A stretch of DNA of 59,086 nt, taken from the NCBI GenBank assembly GCA_035541895.1, contig DATKMK010000065.1:1-59086 (forward strand), read 5' to 3'. Shown in pieces: positions 51,442 through 59,086 of this stretch; the first letter of the stretch is position 1, and every line of letters begins with the position of its first letter. The notes under the pieces are model-generated. The model worked only from the letters and a program-made list of their open reading frames with translations. It did no database searches and was not told the origin of the DNA. Position numbers and translations under genes: made by a program. The DNA comes from DATKMK01 sp035541895. Its GTDB lineage: Bacteria; Desulfobacterota; Binatia; HRBIN30; JACQVA1.

Positions 51442-52500
51442 ATGCGCTATCGGGTGATTCAGTGGGCGACCGGCAACGTCGGCAAGCACGCCGTGCGGGG
51501 GATTGTCGAGCATCCGCAAACCGAGCTGGTCGGTGCGCTTGTCTACAGTGCGGAGAAGGCGGGCCGCGACGTCGGCGAGATCTGCGGCATCGGCCGCCTG
51601 GGCGTTGCCGCGACTGACGATGTCGCCGCCGTGCTCGCACAACCAGCCGATTGCGTGGTCTATGCGCCGCTGCTGCCGAATCTCGATGAAGTCTGTCAGC
51701 TCCTCGAGTCGGGTAAGAACGTGGTGACGCCGGTTGGCTGGATCTATCCGCCGAGCATCGGCAGCGAAGTCGTCGCGCGGCTCGAAGCGGCCTGCCGCGC
51801 GGGCGGCGTATCGTTGCACGGCACCGGCATCAATCCCGGCGGCATCAGCGATCGCTTCGCGCTCATGGTCTCCGCGCTCGCCCGCAACATCACCGCCGCG
51901 CGGATCGACGAGTTCTCCGACATTCGCAACTACAACGCGCCGATGGTGATCAGCGAAGTCATGCTGATGGGCAAGCCGTTGAAGGACGTCCAGGGCAGCC
52001 CGATGCTCGATCTGCTCGGCGGTGGCTTTCGCCAGTCGATCGACATGGTGGCGGCGGCGATGCACGTCCAACTCGACGGCTACGACACCAAGCATGAAAT
52101 CGCGCTGGCGACGGCGCCGATCGAGATGCGCTACGGCACCATCGCCAAGGGGACCGTCGCCGGCCAGCGCTTCACCTGGTCCGGCACGCATCGTGGTCGG
52201 CCGCTGATCACCACGCGCGTCACCTGGGTCATGGGCCACGAGCATCTCGATGCCGATTGGCCGTTCGACGGCGAAGGTTGGATCATTGCCATCGACGGCG
52301 ATCCGCCGGTGCGCTGCAGGATCACGACGGCGTGGGATCCGGCGGCTGCGGTCGGCATCGATCCTGCGTATCGCAAGGATCACGGCATCATCGCCACCGC
52401 GATGCATTTGGTGAACGCCATCCCCTCCGTGTGCGACGCCCCGCCCGGGATCCAAACCTATCTCCAACTGCCGATGATCGCGGGTCGGTTCCGCACCTGA
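51442..52500 (+). CDS. Rossmann-fold dehydrogenase (dihydrodipicolinate-reductase N-terminal type)
   Basis: A 352-residue oxidoreductase with RVIQWATGNVGKHAVRGI at the N-terminus, the Rossmann start. The family resembles 2,4-diaminopentanoate dehydrogenase and dihydrodipicolinate reductase. Catalytic residues are not assigned. ATG 51442 is preferred to ATG 51427 because a GGAGG site lies four bases before it; the start would then follow the HDAC stop. The substrate is unknown. Confidence 0.75.
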   Translation: MRYRVIQWATGNVGKHAVRGIVEHPQTELVGALVYSAEKAGRDVGEICGIGRLGVAATDDVAAVLAQPADCVVYAPLLPNLDEVCQLLESGKNVVTPVGWIYPPSIGSEVVARLEAACRAGGVSLHGTGINPGGISDRFALMVSALARNITAARIDEFSDIRNYNAPMVISEVMLMGKPLKDVQGSPMLDLLGGGFRQSIDMVAAAMHVQLDGYDTKHEIALATAPIEMRYGTIAKGTVAGQRFTWSGTHRGRPLITTRVTWVMGHEHLDADWPFDGEGWIIAIDGDPPVRCRITTAWDPAAAVGIDPAYRKDHGIIATAMHLVNAIPSVCDAPPGIQTYLQLPMIAGRFRT

Positions 52501-52615
52501 CCGGCGCCCTGTAATGCGGAGTCGCTGGCGCGTAGGACTCAGTGGCGTGAGTGTAGTTGCCGGCGCACTGATGGATTGTCATCGAGCCGGCGCATCCAAC
52601 CTTTAGGAGGTGAAC

Positions 52616-53092
52616 ATGTCGCTTAGAATCACGTCATCCGCGTTCGCTGATCGCGGCGAAATTCCTCGCGTGCATACCTGCGAGGGGCGTGACGTTTCGA
52701 CGCCGTTGGCGTGGACCGGCGTGCCGGCGAGCGCGCGCAGCTTGGTGCTCATCGTCGACGATCCGGATGCGCCGGATCCCAAGGCGCCGAAGATGACGTG
52801 GGTGCATTGGGTGCTCTACAACATTCCTACGTCCGCGACCGGGCTCGATCAGGGCGTCAAATCCGCTGCGCTCCCCGCCGGCACGAAGGAAGGTCTCAAC
52901 GACTGGAAGCGCACCGGCTACGGCGGTCCTTGTCCGCCCATCGGCCGCCATCGCTACTTTCACAAACTCTACGCGCTCGATACTGTGCTCGCCGATTTGG
53001 GCACGCCGACCAAAGCGCAACTCGAAGCCGTGATGAAGGGCCATATCATCGCGCAGGCTCAACTGATCGGCACGTATCAGAAGTCGGAGTAG
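52616..53092 (+). CDS. YbhB/YbcL (PEBP) family protein
   Basis: A 158-residue phosphatidylethanolamine-binding-protein fold: TPLAWTGVPASARSLVLIVDDPDAPDP carries the ligand-binding Asp-Pro-Asp region, and GPCPPIGRHRYFHKLYALD the closing signature. Family proteins bind small anionic ligands, but the role is unknown. ATG 52616 has an AGGAGGTGA site and is preferred to GTG 52610. It faces the WS/DGAT genes, 10 bases apart. Confidence 0.9.
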   Translation: MSLRITSSAFADRGEIPRVHTCEGRDVSTPLAWTGVPASARSLVLIVDDPDAPDPKAPKMTWVHWVLYNIPTSATGLDQGVKSAALPAGTKEGLNDWKRTGYGGPCPPIGRHRYFHKLYALDTVLADLGTPTKAQLEAVMKGHIIAQAQLIGTYQKSE

Positions 53093-53102
53093 GGCTGCGC
53101 GC

Positions 53103-54503
53103 CTATTGCGCGGTCGCGAGCGAGACCATCTCCGCGAGTGCGTCGCGCAGATACTCGGCGATCGGTTCGAGATCGGGGAGCGCGTCGTAATCGCCCATGA
53201 GGCCGAGCGTCAGTTGCCCGTTGTAGCTGACGATCGCCACGATCAGGCGGAAGTCGTTGGCGAGAAATCCGACCGGTGCCATTTCGAGCAGCTCGCGTCC
53301 GAGCAGGTAGAGCGGAAACTGCGGCCCGGGCACGTTGGTGACGATCAGATTGACGAAGCGGGTCGAGAAGTGCAGCCGCGACGCTTGGGCGAACAACGTC
53401 GGCGGCGCGAAGCGTTCCAGACCGATGATCATTTGCGCGCCCAACGCCTGCTTGGATTCCTTGAGGTCGCGCATCGAGTCGCTGACGAGGCGCAGCCGCT
53501 CGACCGCGTCGTCGCAGTACACCGGCAGCGAGGCGACCAGCAGCGTGATCTTGTTGCCGAGTTGATTGTGCTCCTGCTCGGCGCGCACCGAGACCGGGAC
53601 GCCCGCCTTCAGTTCGAGCCCTTCGGTGCGCACGCCGCGTGCGCGCAGCCAGCGCGCCAACGCGCCGGCAACGACCGCGAGCACGACGTCGTTGATCGTC
53701 CCGCCCAGCGCATTCTTCACAACCTTGAAATCGTCGAGCCGGTTCTTCACCCACGTCACCTGCCGGTGTGAACCGATCGGGCCGTTCAGCGGCGAGGGAG
53801 GTGCCGGCGCCAGGCCGGCCCACAGCACCTCGCCGAGACCCTCGGCCGCCGCGCGCGCGCCTCGGAGCGTGCGCCACGGATCGCGAAGCGCTTGCACCGC
53901 GGCGTCGGCGAACTCGCCGAGCATCGCCAAGCCGTCGCGCACGCCGGCCGACGCGAGGTCGGCCTGGCTGGGCTCGCGCTGCGGCTTCCACGGCTCGGCG
54001 GGCGGCGGCGTCTGATTCGCGTCGCGACTCATGTCGAACAGCAAGGTCATGATATCGACGCCCGACACGCCGTCGATCAGCGCGTGATGGGTCTTGCTGA
54101 CGATCGCGAAGCGACCGCCGTCCAAGCCTTCGACGAGGTACATTTCCCAGAGCGGCTTCGAGCGATCGAGACGTTGCGAGAAGACGCGCGCCGTCAGGCG
54201 TTTGAGTTCAGCCTCGGTCCCCGGCGGCGGCAGCGCGGTGTGGCGCACGTGATACTTGAGGTTGAAGCGCGCGTCGTGCACCCACAGCGGCCGTCCCATT
54301 TCGAAGCGCGGCGTCGCCAGCTTGTGGCGATAGCGTGGGACGAGATGCAGACGGGACTGCACTTGTCGCAGCACGGTCTCGTATGGTGGCGGCGGACCCT
54401 CGAAGATCATCACGCCGCCGATGTGCATGTGCGCCGGGCCGGTTTCCTGAACGATGAACGACGCATCGGTGGTGCTCAGACGATCGAGGTGCCCGTGGCT
54501 CAT
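53103..54503 (-). CDS. Wax ester synthase / diacylglycerol acyltransferase (WS/DGAT), intact
   Basis: A 466-residue acyltransferase that makes triacylglycerol or wax esters from acyl-CoA. The catalytic HHxxxDG is intact (His139-His140 ... Asp144-Gly145 in KTHHALIDGVSG). The conserved region NVPGPQFPLYLLGRELLEMAPVGF appears later. No membrane anchor is evident; such enzymes associate with lipid bodies. It overlaps the upstream paralogue as ATGA, last in an operon with an acyl-CoA synthetase and an enoyl-CoA hydratase. Confidence 0.93.
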   Translation of the reverse strand: MSHGHLDRLSTTDASFIVQETGPAHMHIGGVMIFEGPPPPYETVLRQVQSRLHLVPRYRHKLATPRFEMGRPLWVHDARFNLKYHVRHTALPPPGTEAELKRLTARVFSQRLDRSKPLWEMYLVEGLDGGRFAIVSKTHHALIDGVSGVDIMTLLFDMSRDANQTPPPAEPWKPQREPSQADLASAGVRDGLAMLGEFADAAVQALRDPWRTLRGARAAAEGLGEVLWAGLAPAPPSPLNGPIGSHRQVTWVKNRLDDFKVVKNALGGTINDVVLAVVAGALARWLRARGVRTEGLELKAGVPVSVRAEQEHNQLGNKITLLVASLPVYCDDAVERLRLVSDSMRDLKESKQALGAQMIIGLERFAPPTLFAQASRLHFSTRFVNLIVTNVPGPQFPLYLLGRELLEMAPVGFLANDFRLIVAIVSYNGQLTLGLMGDYDALPDLEPIAEYLRDALAEMVSLATAQ

Positions 54504-55948
54504 GCCTGCGTCTCCTGCCGCGCCCGCGGCTTGCGCCTACGCCGGGGCGGGGCGCTGCGCCCGCCCGCAGCTTCGAGCAGCTCGTCAATGGCCAGATCCA
54601 GATCGCGGCGAATCGTATCGAGGTCGGGCAGCGCATCAGCATCGCCCGTCAGCCCGAACTCGAGCATGCCGTTGTAGCTGACCAGCACGATGCCCAACGC
54701 GCAGTGTTCTACCAAGGTGCCGATGGGACCGATTTGAACGATCTCGCGGCCGAGCAGGTAGAGCGGAAACTGCGGTCCCGGGATGTTGGTCGCCACCAGA
54801 TTGAAGCGGCGAGTCGAGAAATCAAGTCGAGACGCCTGCGCCAGCAACGCGGCGGGGCCGAAGTTCTGCAGCGTCGCGATGGCGCGCGCACCGAGCGCGT
54901 GGCGCGAGGTCTTCAACCCGCGCAGCGCTCGACGCACTTCCTGCAGCCGTTCGATCGGATCGTGGCGATCCACCGGCAACGGCGCGAGGCATTCGACGAT
55001 CCGATGCGTGCCGCGCCCGTCATCCAACGTTTCGCGCAACGTGATCGGCACGGCGGCCCGCAACGTGAGATCGTGGATCTCGATTCGGCGACCTTCGAGC
55101 CAGCGTCGGACTGCCCCCGCCACGGCGGCGATGTACACGTCATTGATCGTGCCGCCGAGCGCGTCTTTGATCACCTTGAAATCTGCCAGTGGCCGGCGCA
55201 ACCAGACAGTGTCGCGGTGCGTGCCGATTGGGACGTTGAGTGGAGTCGGCGACGGCGGATCGAGGTAGGCGCCGGCGATCGCCCGCGTGCCTTCGGCGAT
55301 CGTCTCCAGCGTGTGCCGGGCGCGCGCCGAGTCGCGCAGCATCGCCCAGGCTTCTTCGGCCGCCCGCACGGGTGCGTTGACTGCGGCGCGGACGCTCGCA
55401 GCAACCAACTCTGCCGCGGTCGGCTCGGGCTGCGCGATCCACGCCCGCTCCGGTGGCGGTACCGCCCGCGGCTCGCGACTCGGATCGAACAGCACATTGA
55501 TGATGTCGGCGCCCGCGCCGCGGTCGCCGACGACGTTGTGGGCCTTGTAAATCAACGCGCAGCGGCCGTTCTCGCACCCTTGCACGAGCCACAGCTCCCA
55601 CAACGGCTTGGAGTGATCGAGTCGTTGCGAGAAGATGCGACCGGTGAGCGCGCGCAGCTTGTCGACCGATCCCGGTGACGGCAAGGCCGTGTGGCGGACG
55701 TGGTAATCGAGATTGAAACGTGGGTCGTCGATCCACAGCGGCCGTGCGAGCGGCAGCGGCAGGTGCGCGAGTTTCTGGCGATGGCGCGGCACGAGGTGCA
55801 ACCGGGCCTTCACATGCGTGAGCAGGTCCGCATAGGTCGGCGGCGGTCCCTCGACGACCATAACCCAACCGATGTGCGCGTGCCCGGCGCGCGCTTCTTG
55901 CGCGAGAAAGCGAATGTCGGCGTCGGTCAGGTGTTCGAGGTGGGGCAT
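54500..55948 (-). CDS. WS/DGAT paralogue with degenerate active site
   Basis: A 482-residue WS/DGAT-fold protein clearly related to its neighbour along the whole length (LHLVPRHRQKL, IFSQRLDHSKPLWE, NIPGPQFPLYLLGREIV). At the catalytic site KAHNVVGDRGAG replaces the expected KTHHxxxDG: the second His is Asn138 and Asp-Gly is Asp-Arg. Since the second His is the general base in this family, the protein is likely inactive as an acyltransferase or has another role, perhaps binding or regulation. Start at ATG 55948; the segment before it contains a seven-base repeat. Confidence 0.85.
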   Translation of the reverse strand: MPHLEHLTDADIRFLAQEARAGHAHIGWVMVVEGPPPTYADLLTHVKARLHLVPRHRQKLAHLPLPLARPLWIDDPRFNLDYHVRHTALPSPGSVDKLRALTGRIFSQRLDHSKPLWELWLVQGCENGRCALIYKAHNVVGDRGAGADIINVLFDPSREPRAVPPPERAWIAQPEPTAAELVAASVRAAVNAPVRAAEEAWAMLRDSARARHTLETIAEGTRAIAGAYLDPPSPTPLNVPIGTHRDTVWLRRPLADFKVIKDALGGTINDVYIAAVAGAVRRWLEGRRIEIHDLTLRAAVPITLRETLDDGRGTHRIVECLAPLPVDRHDPIERLQEVRRALRGLKTSRHALGARAIATLQNFGPAALLAQASRLDFSTRRFNLVATNIPGPQFPLYLLGREIVQIGPIGTLVEHCALGIVLVSYNGMLEFGLTGDADALPDLDTIRRDLDLAIDELLEAAGGRSAPPRRRRKPRARQETQA

Positions 55949-55956
55949 GGGGAACG

Positions 55957-55984
55957 GTGAGTTGTGAGTGGTGACTCGTGACTG
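55957..55984. repeat. Four-copy heptamer repeat
   Basis: GTGAGTT GTGAGTG GTGACTC GTGACTG is four seven-base units sharing GTGASTN. It lies between the WS/DGAT paralogue and the acyl-CoA synthetase, inside an otherwise empty 108-base gap. It resembles the 49694-49723 repeat in unit length and copy number, but not in sequence. Confidence 0.65.
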
Positions 55985-56056
55985 GTTAGCGGACGAGGAG
56001 CGATTCAATGTCCGATGCAGGAGAAGGGTTCGCGTCCTTCATCCGGATTGATTCTC

Positions 56057-57688
56057 TCATACTCGATAGCGGCCCTCGCGTGCCAGCTCTTGCGCCCAGG
56101 GATAGTCGGGTTTGCCGCTCGGTGCGCGGCGGACTTCGTCGACCAGATGCAGCTCGCGTGGAATTTTGTAGCCGGCGATGTGCGTACGACAATGCTCGGC
56201 GAGTTCCGGCAGCGTCGGTTGATGTCCGGGACGAGGTTGCACGACGGCGGCGACGCGGCTGCCCCAGCGCTCGTCGGGCACGCCGACCACGAGCGCGTCG
56301 AAGACGCCGGGATGCGACTTGAGGGCGCCTTCGACTTCTTCCGGGAAGATCTTTTCGCCCCCCGAATTGATGCTCACCGAGCCGCGTCCGAGCAGCGTGA
56401 TCGATCCGTCGGCCTCGACGATCGCGTAGTCGCCCGGGATCGCCCACCGTTTGCCCTCGGCCTCGATGAACGTCTCCGCCGTTTTCTTGGGGTCCTTGTA
56501 GTAGCCGAGCGGCACGTTGCCGCCGCGCGCGAGTTTACCGATCACGCCGGAGCCCGGCTGCACGCGCTGGAGATCTTCGTCGAACACGGCCACGTCGCGA
56601 CCGGGATTGACGTGCACGCCGCGCGGCGCGTTGCCGCCGGGCGTGAGCGATTCCTTGGTCACCATGCTCATGCCGGTGAAACCCTGCTCGGAGGAACCGG
56701 TCGCATCCAACAACATCGCGTTGGGGAAGCGCTCAAGGTACTGCAGCTTCACTGACGGCGAGAACACGGCCGCGGTGCTGGAGATGACGATGATCGACGA
56801 CAGATCGTAACCGACACCCGGCTCGTTGAGCGCCTCGATCAATGGACGCCCCATGGCATCGCCGGTGAGTTGAATCGTGTTGACCCGCTCCTGTTCGACC
56901 ATGCGCCAGACCGCGTGCGGATCGAACCGCCCGGTCCACAGTGCGATCCGATTGCCGATGAACAACGGACCGAGCACCGCCCACTGCGCCGCGCCGTGCA
57001 TGAGCGGCGCGAGCGGCGCCATAGTCAGATAGCTGTCGGGGTTGATCTTGTTGGTGAGGGTCGCCGGACTCTCCGCCGGCTCGCGGGTCATGTGATCGAT
57101 GCCGCCGCCGAGGGTGAAGATGACGTCCTGATGGCGCCACATCACGCCCTTGGGCTTGCCGGTGGTGCCGCCGGTGTAGAGAACGTAGAGGTCGTCGCCC
57201 GAACGCGGCTCGAAGTCGCGCACCGGTGAGCCGTGTGCGAGCGCGGATTCGTAGCCCACCGATCCCAGCGGTGAGACGTCTTCGCCGCTTTCGTCATCGA
57301 TGGCAATGAAGTGCTTGAGCTTCGGAACTCGGCTGCGAACGTTGACGATGCGCGGCGTGAATTGCGCGTCGTGCACCAGCGCGACCAGGTCGGCGTTGTC
57401 GAACAGATAGAACAGTTCCTCTTCGACGTAGCGATAGTTCACGTTGATGGGGACCGCGCGAATCTTGTATGCGGCCAGCATCGCTTCGATCCAGTGCGAA
57501 CTGTTGAAGCCGTAAATGCCGATGAAGTCGCCGCGGCCGAGTCCGAGCGACTGGAAATAGTGCGCCAGTTGATTCGCGCGCGCGTCGAGCTGCGCAAAGG
57601 TGAGCCGGTTGGCGCCGCACACCAAGATTTCGCGATCCGGAATGCGATCGCAGGCGGCTTCGACGAGGTCAGCGACGTTGAACTCCAT
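56057..57688 (-). CDS. Fatty-acyl-CoA synthetase
   Basis: A 543-residue adenylate-forming ligase. The phosphate loop LYTGGTTGKPKGVMW, the adenine region and the C-terminal SINSGGEKIFPEEVE with GKLARGGNVPLGYYKD support the family; Lys in APSGKPDYPW is the C-terminal catalytic Lys. It activates fatty acids for the downstream acyltransferases or for oxidation. ATG 57688 is the start: the frame is open upstream of it, but there it overlaps the enoyl-CoA hydratase gene. It lies between that gene and the WS/DGAT pair. Confidence 0.92.
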   Translation of the reverse strand: MEFNVADLVEAACDRIPDREILVCGANRLTFAQLDARANQLAHYFQSLGLGRGDFIGIYGFNSSHWIEAMLAAYKIRAVPINVNYRYVEEELFYLFDNADLVALVHDAQFTPRIVNVRSRVPKLKHFIAIDDESGEDVSPLGSVGYESALAHGSPVRDFEPRSGDDLYVLYTGGTTGKPKGVMWRHQDVIFTLGGGIDHMTREPAESPATLTNKINPDSYLTMAPLAPLMHGAAQWAVLGPLFIGNRIALWTGRFDPHAVWRMVEQERVNTIQLTGDAMGRPLIEALNEPGVGYDLSSIIVISSTAAVFSPSVKLQYLERFPNAMLLDATGSSEQGFTGMSMVTKESLTPGGNAPRGVHVNPGRDVAVFDEDLQRVQPGSGVIGKLARGGNVPLGYYKDPKKTAETFIEAEGKRWAIPGDYAIVEADGSITLLGRGSVSINSGGEKIFPEEVEGALKSHPGVFDALVVGVPDERWGSRVAAVVQPRPGHQPTLPELAEHCRTHIAGYKIPRELHLVDEVRRAPSGKPDYPWAQELAREGRYRV

Positions 57689-57786
57689 CTTTGACGGGTC
57701 CCTTCTCGAACTGGTTTCAGCGGCGCAGAATAGCCGAAGTCCGTTGATCGCCTCAACTGCGGTGTATGTGGTGACGGAGGAGAATC

Positions 57787-58581
57787 CTAGCGCCGCTTGA
57801 ACACCGGCTTGCGTTTCTGCGTGAACGCGAGCGGGCCTTCTTTCGCGTCTTCGGTGCGGAAGATCGGCATGCCGACTTCGAAATCGAAGGCGAGCGCTTC
57901 GGCTTCGCTCATGCCGTCGGTCTTGTGCAGGGTCTTGAGAATCGCTTCGACTGCGAGCGGCCCGTTCTCGGCGATTTGCGCGGCGATCTCCCTGGCCTTG
58001 GCGAGCGCTTGACCGTCGGGCACGACGTGGCCGATGAGGCCGTACTTCAATGCCTCGTCGGCGGTGATGTGCTTGCCGGTCAGCAGAATCTCGGCAGCGA
58101 CCGTGTACGGAATCTGCCGGCGCAAGCGGACGGCGGAGCCGGCGCCGGGGTAGAGACCCCAACGGACTTCGGAGACGCCGAAGCGCGCGCCGTGTCCGGC
58201 GACGCGAATGTCCGTGCCTTGTAGAATCTCGGTGCCGCCGGCGATCGCCACGCCCTCGACCGCCGCGATCACCGGTTTGGTCGGCCGGTAGTCGCGCAGC
58301 AGCGCCTTCAAATAGATCGTCGGGTCTTGCCGCACTTGGTTGGTGTACTCACTCGGCTCCTCGTCGACGTCGCCGCTCATCGCGCGGAGATCCATGCCGG
58401 AGCAGAAGTTCCCGGCGGCGCCGGTCAGAATGAAGCACCGCACTTCGGGGTCGAGCGATCCCTGGTGCCACGCTTCGAACATGCGTCCCATCATGTCGGG
58501 GGACAGCGCGTTCATTCGCTTCGGCCGATTCAGGGTGAGGATCATCACGTGTGGCTCGCGTTCAACTAGCAGGTCGGGCAT
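57787..58581 (-). CDS. Enoyl-CoA hydratase/isomerase family protein
   Basis: A 264-residue crotonase-fold protein. The oxyanion-hole segments are NFCSGMDLRAM and EGVAIAGGTEI; the family segment IAAVEGVAIAGGTEILQGTDIRV is well kept. The two catalytic glutamates are not confidently placed, so hydratase or isomerase activity is uncertain. ATG 58581 is the first gene of the lipid operon; it has a divergent neighbour at 58736. Confidence 0.85.
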   Translation of the reverse strand: MPDLLVEREPHVMILTLNRPKRMNALSPDMMGRMFEAWHQGSLDPEVRCFILTGAAGNFCSGMDLRAMSGDVDEEPSEYTNQVRQDPTIYLKALLRDYRPTKPVIAAVEGVAIAGGTEILQGTDIRVAGHGARFGVSEVRWGLYPGAGSAVRLRRQIPYTVAAEILLTGKHITADEALKYGLIGHVVPDGQALAKAREIAAQIAENGPLAVEAILKTLHKTDGMSEAEALAFDFEVGMPIFRTEDAKEGPLAFTQKRKPVFKRR

Positions 58582-58735
58582 TGCGGTCAGCTCCTGTGGT
58601 CGGTTCCAAATCGTGAATGCAGACTACAGAACCGCAGCCGCGACGACAATCGTTCGGGGATGCGACGGCCGCGGCGTTGCCTCGTTGCGGCGCTTCGACT
58701 ACAAGTCCGCGCCGATCACGTACGAGTGTAGCGGA

Positions 58736-59086
58736 ATGAGTCCGACGACTAGTCAATCGCGTCTTGCGTCCCGCAGGGGCGTGCGAGCGTTCGACATTCA
58801 TACCGTCATCGCCGCGCTCCGGCGCGAGTCCGCGACATGGAACGCGCCGGTGGTCACGTTCATCGCGATCCAATCGCGCGATCCGTTTCGTGTCCTGGTC
58901 TCGTGTTTACTGAGCTTGCGAACCAAGGACGAGACCACCGGGCCGGCCTCGCAAAGGCTGTTCGCATTGGCGGATACGCCGCAGGCCATGATCACGCTGA
59001 CGGCGCGACAAATCGAGAAGGCGATCTATCCCGTCGGCTTCTACCGCACCAAGGCGAGGACGATTCGCGCGTTGTGCCGCCGACTC
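58736..59086 (+). CDS. nth: Endonuclease III-like DNA glycosylase, 5' part
   Basis: An open frame from ATG 58736 to the right edge, 117 codons. The readable segment RDPFRVLVSCLLSLRTKDETT and then IEKAIYPVGFYRTKARTIRALC match the N-terminal half of endonuclease III, including the helix-hairpin-helix approach. The catalytic Lys, Asp and iron-sulfur cysteines lie outside the window. The GTG at 58781 is an alternative start. It diverges from the enoyl-CoA hydratase gene and is truncated by the window end. Confidence 0.8.
   Translation, partial: MSPTTSQSRLASRRGVRAFDIHTVIAALRRESATWNAPVVTFIAIQSRDPFRVLVSCLLSLRTKDETTGPASQRLFALADTPQAMITLTARQIEKAIYPVGFYRTKARTIRALCRRL

Noticed and set aside
57689..58162. 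N-terminal extension of the acyl-CoA synthetase up to 58162
   Set aside because: It would overlap the enoyl-CoA hydratase gene and adds low-complexity Arg-rich sequence; the family profile begins at ATG 57688.
1..59086. CRISPR array, tRNA, rRNA, insertion sequence or prophage
   Set aside because: No regularly spaced direct repeats, tRNA-like cloverleaf, rRNA segments, transposase or integrase genes were seen.

Overview
Organism: high-GC DNA from a Gram-negative bacterium with a deltaproteobacterium-like gene set. The type IV pilus locus follows the Myxococcus/Geobacter order (pilB-pilT-pilC-sensor/regulator-pilA-pilG-pilH-pilI ... pilD). Tandem WS/DGAT acyltransferases, a deazaflavin-type nitroreductase, a B-type haem-copper oxidase and secreted proteins with TPT linkers fit an uncultured lineage such as Candidatus Binatota (Desulfobacterota_B). 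That placement is inference; the window has no rRNA, tRNA or marker gene. I saw no insertion sequence, phage gene or CRISPR array. Layout: (1) 1-4.2 kb, minus strand: a tightly packed set of a saccharopine-dehydrogenase-like reductase, a large FAD oxidoreductase, an unknown protein and the start of a further gene cut by the window edge. (2) 4.3-5.8 kb: an acetoacetate-decarboxylase-like protein and an unknown protein, the latter possibly preceded by a 22-residue coupled leader peptide. (3) 5.8-29.7 kb: the pilus locus. aroE is followed by pilB, pilT and pilC, then by a membrane-bound sigma-54 activator that looks like the PilS sensor joined directly to the PilR output module. Next come two pilin genes, pilG/H/I, a six-gene glycan cassette (two GT-C membrane transferases, one GT2, two GT4, a flippase), pilD and a minor pilin operon (fimT, pilV, pilW, pilX) with ATGA overlaps. 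Four GG-N10-GC (-24/-12) sites precede pilC, both pilins and pilG, and a partly conserved 36-bp element lies 112 and 123 bp upstream of the two pilin promoters. Together these outline a self-contained sigma-54 pilus regulon. (4) 29.7-35.3 kb: a small secreted acidic protein on the minus strand, an RND pump with its adaptor, and a deazaflavin-dependent nitroreductase. (5) 35.4-38.7 kb: B-type (ba3-like) cytochrome oxidase with a hidden 41-residue subunit IIa, subunit II fused to cytochrome c, subunit I, and a Sco protein. (6) 38.7-46.1 kb: CYTH and MAPEG proteins, a NAPE-PLD-like hydrolase next to a sphingosine-1-phosphate-lyase-like enzyme, a FIST protein, a small exported protein and a secreted beta-helix protein. 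(7) 46.2-49.6 kb: a partial complex I set, nuoB-nuoF-nuoG. (8) 49.8-53.1 kb: a membrane protein, a histone-deacetylase-like amidohydrolase, a Rossmann dehydrogenase and a PEBP protein. (9) 53.1-59.1 kb: a lipid operon (enoyl-CoA hydratase, acyl-CoA synthetase, two WS/DGAT enzymes, one with a degenerate active site) and, divergent from it, the 5' part of an endonuclease III gene. All calls are by eye from sequence; no database search was run.
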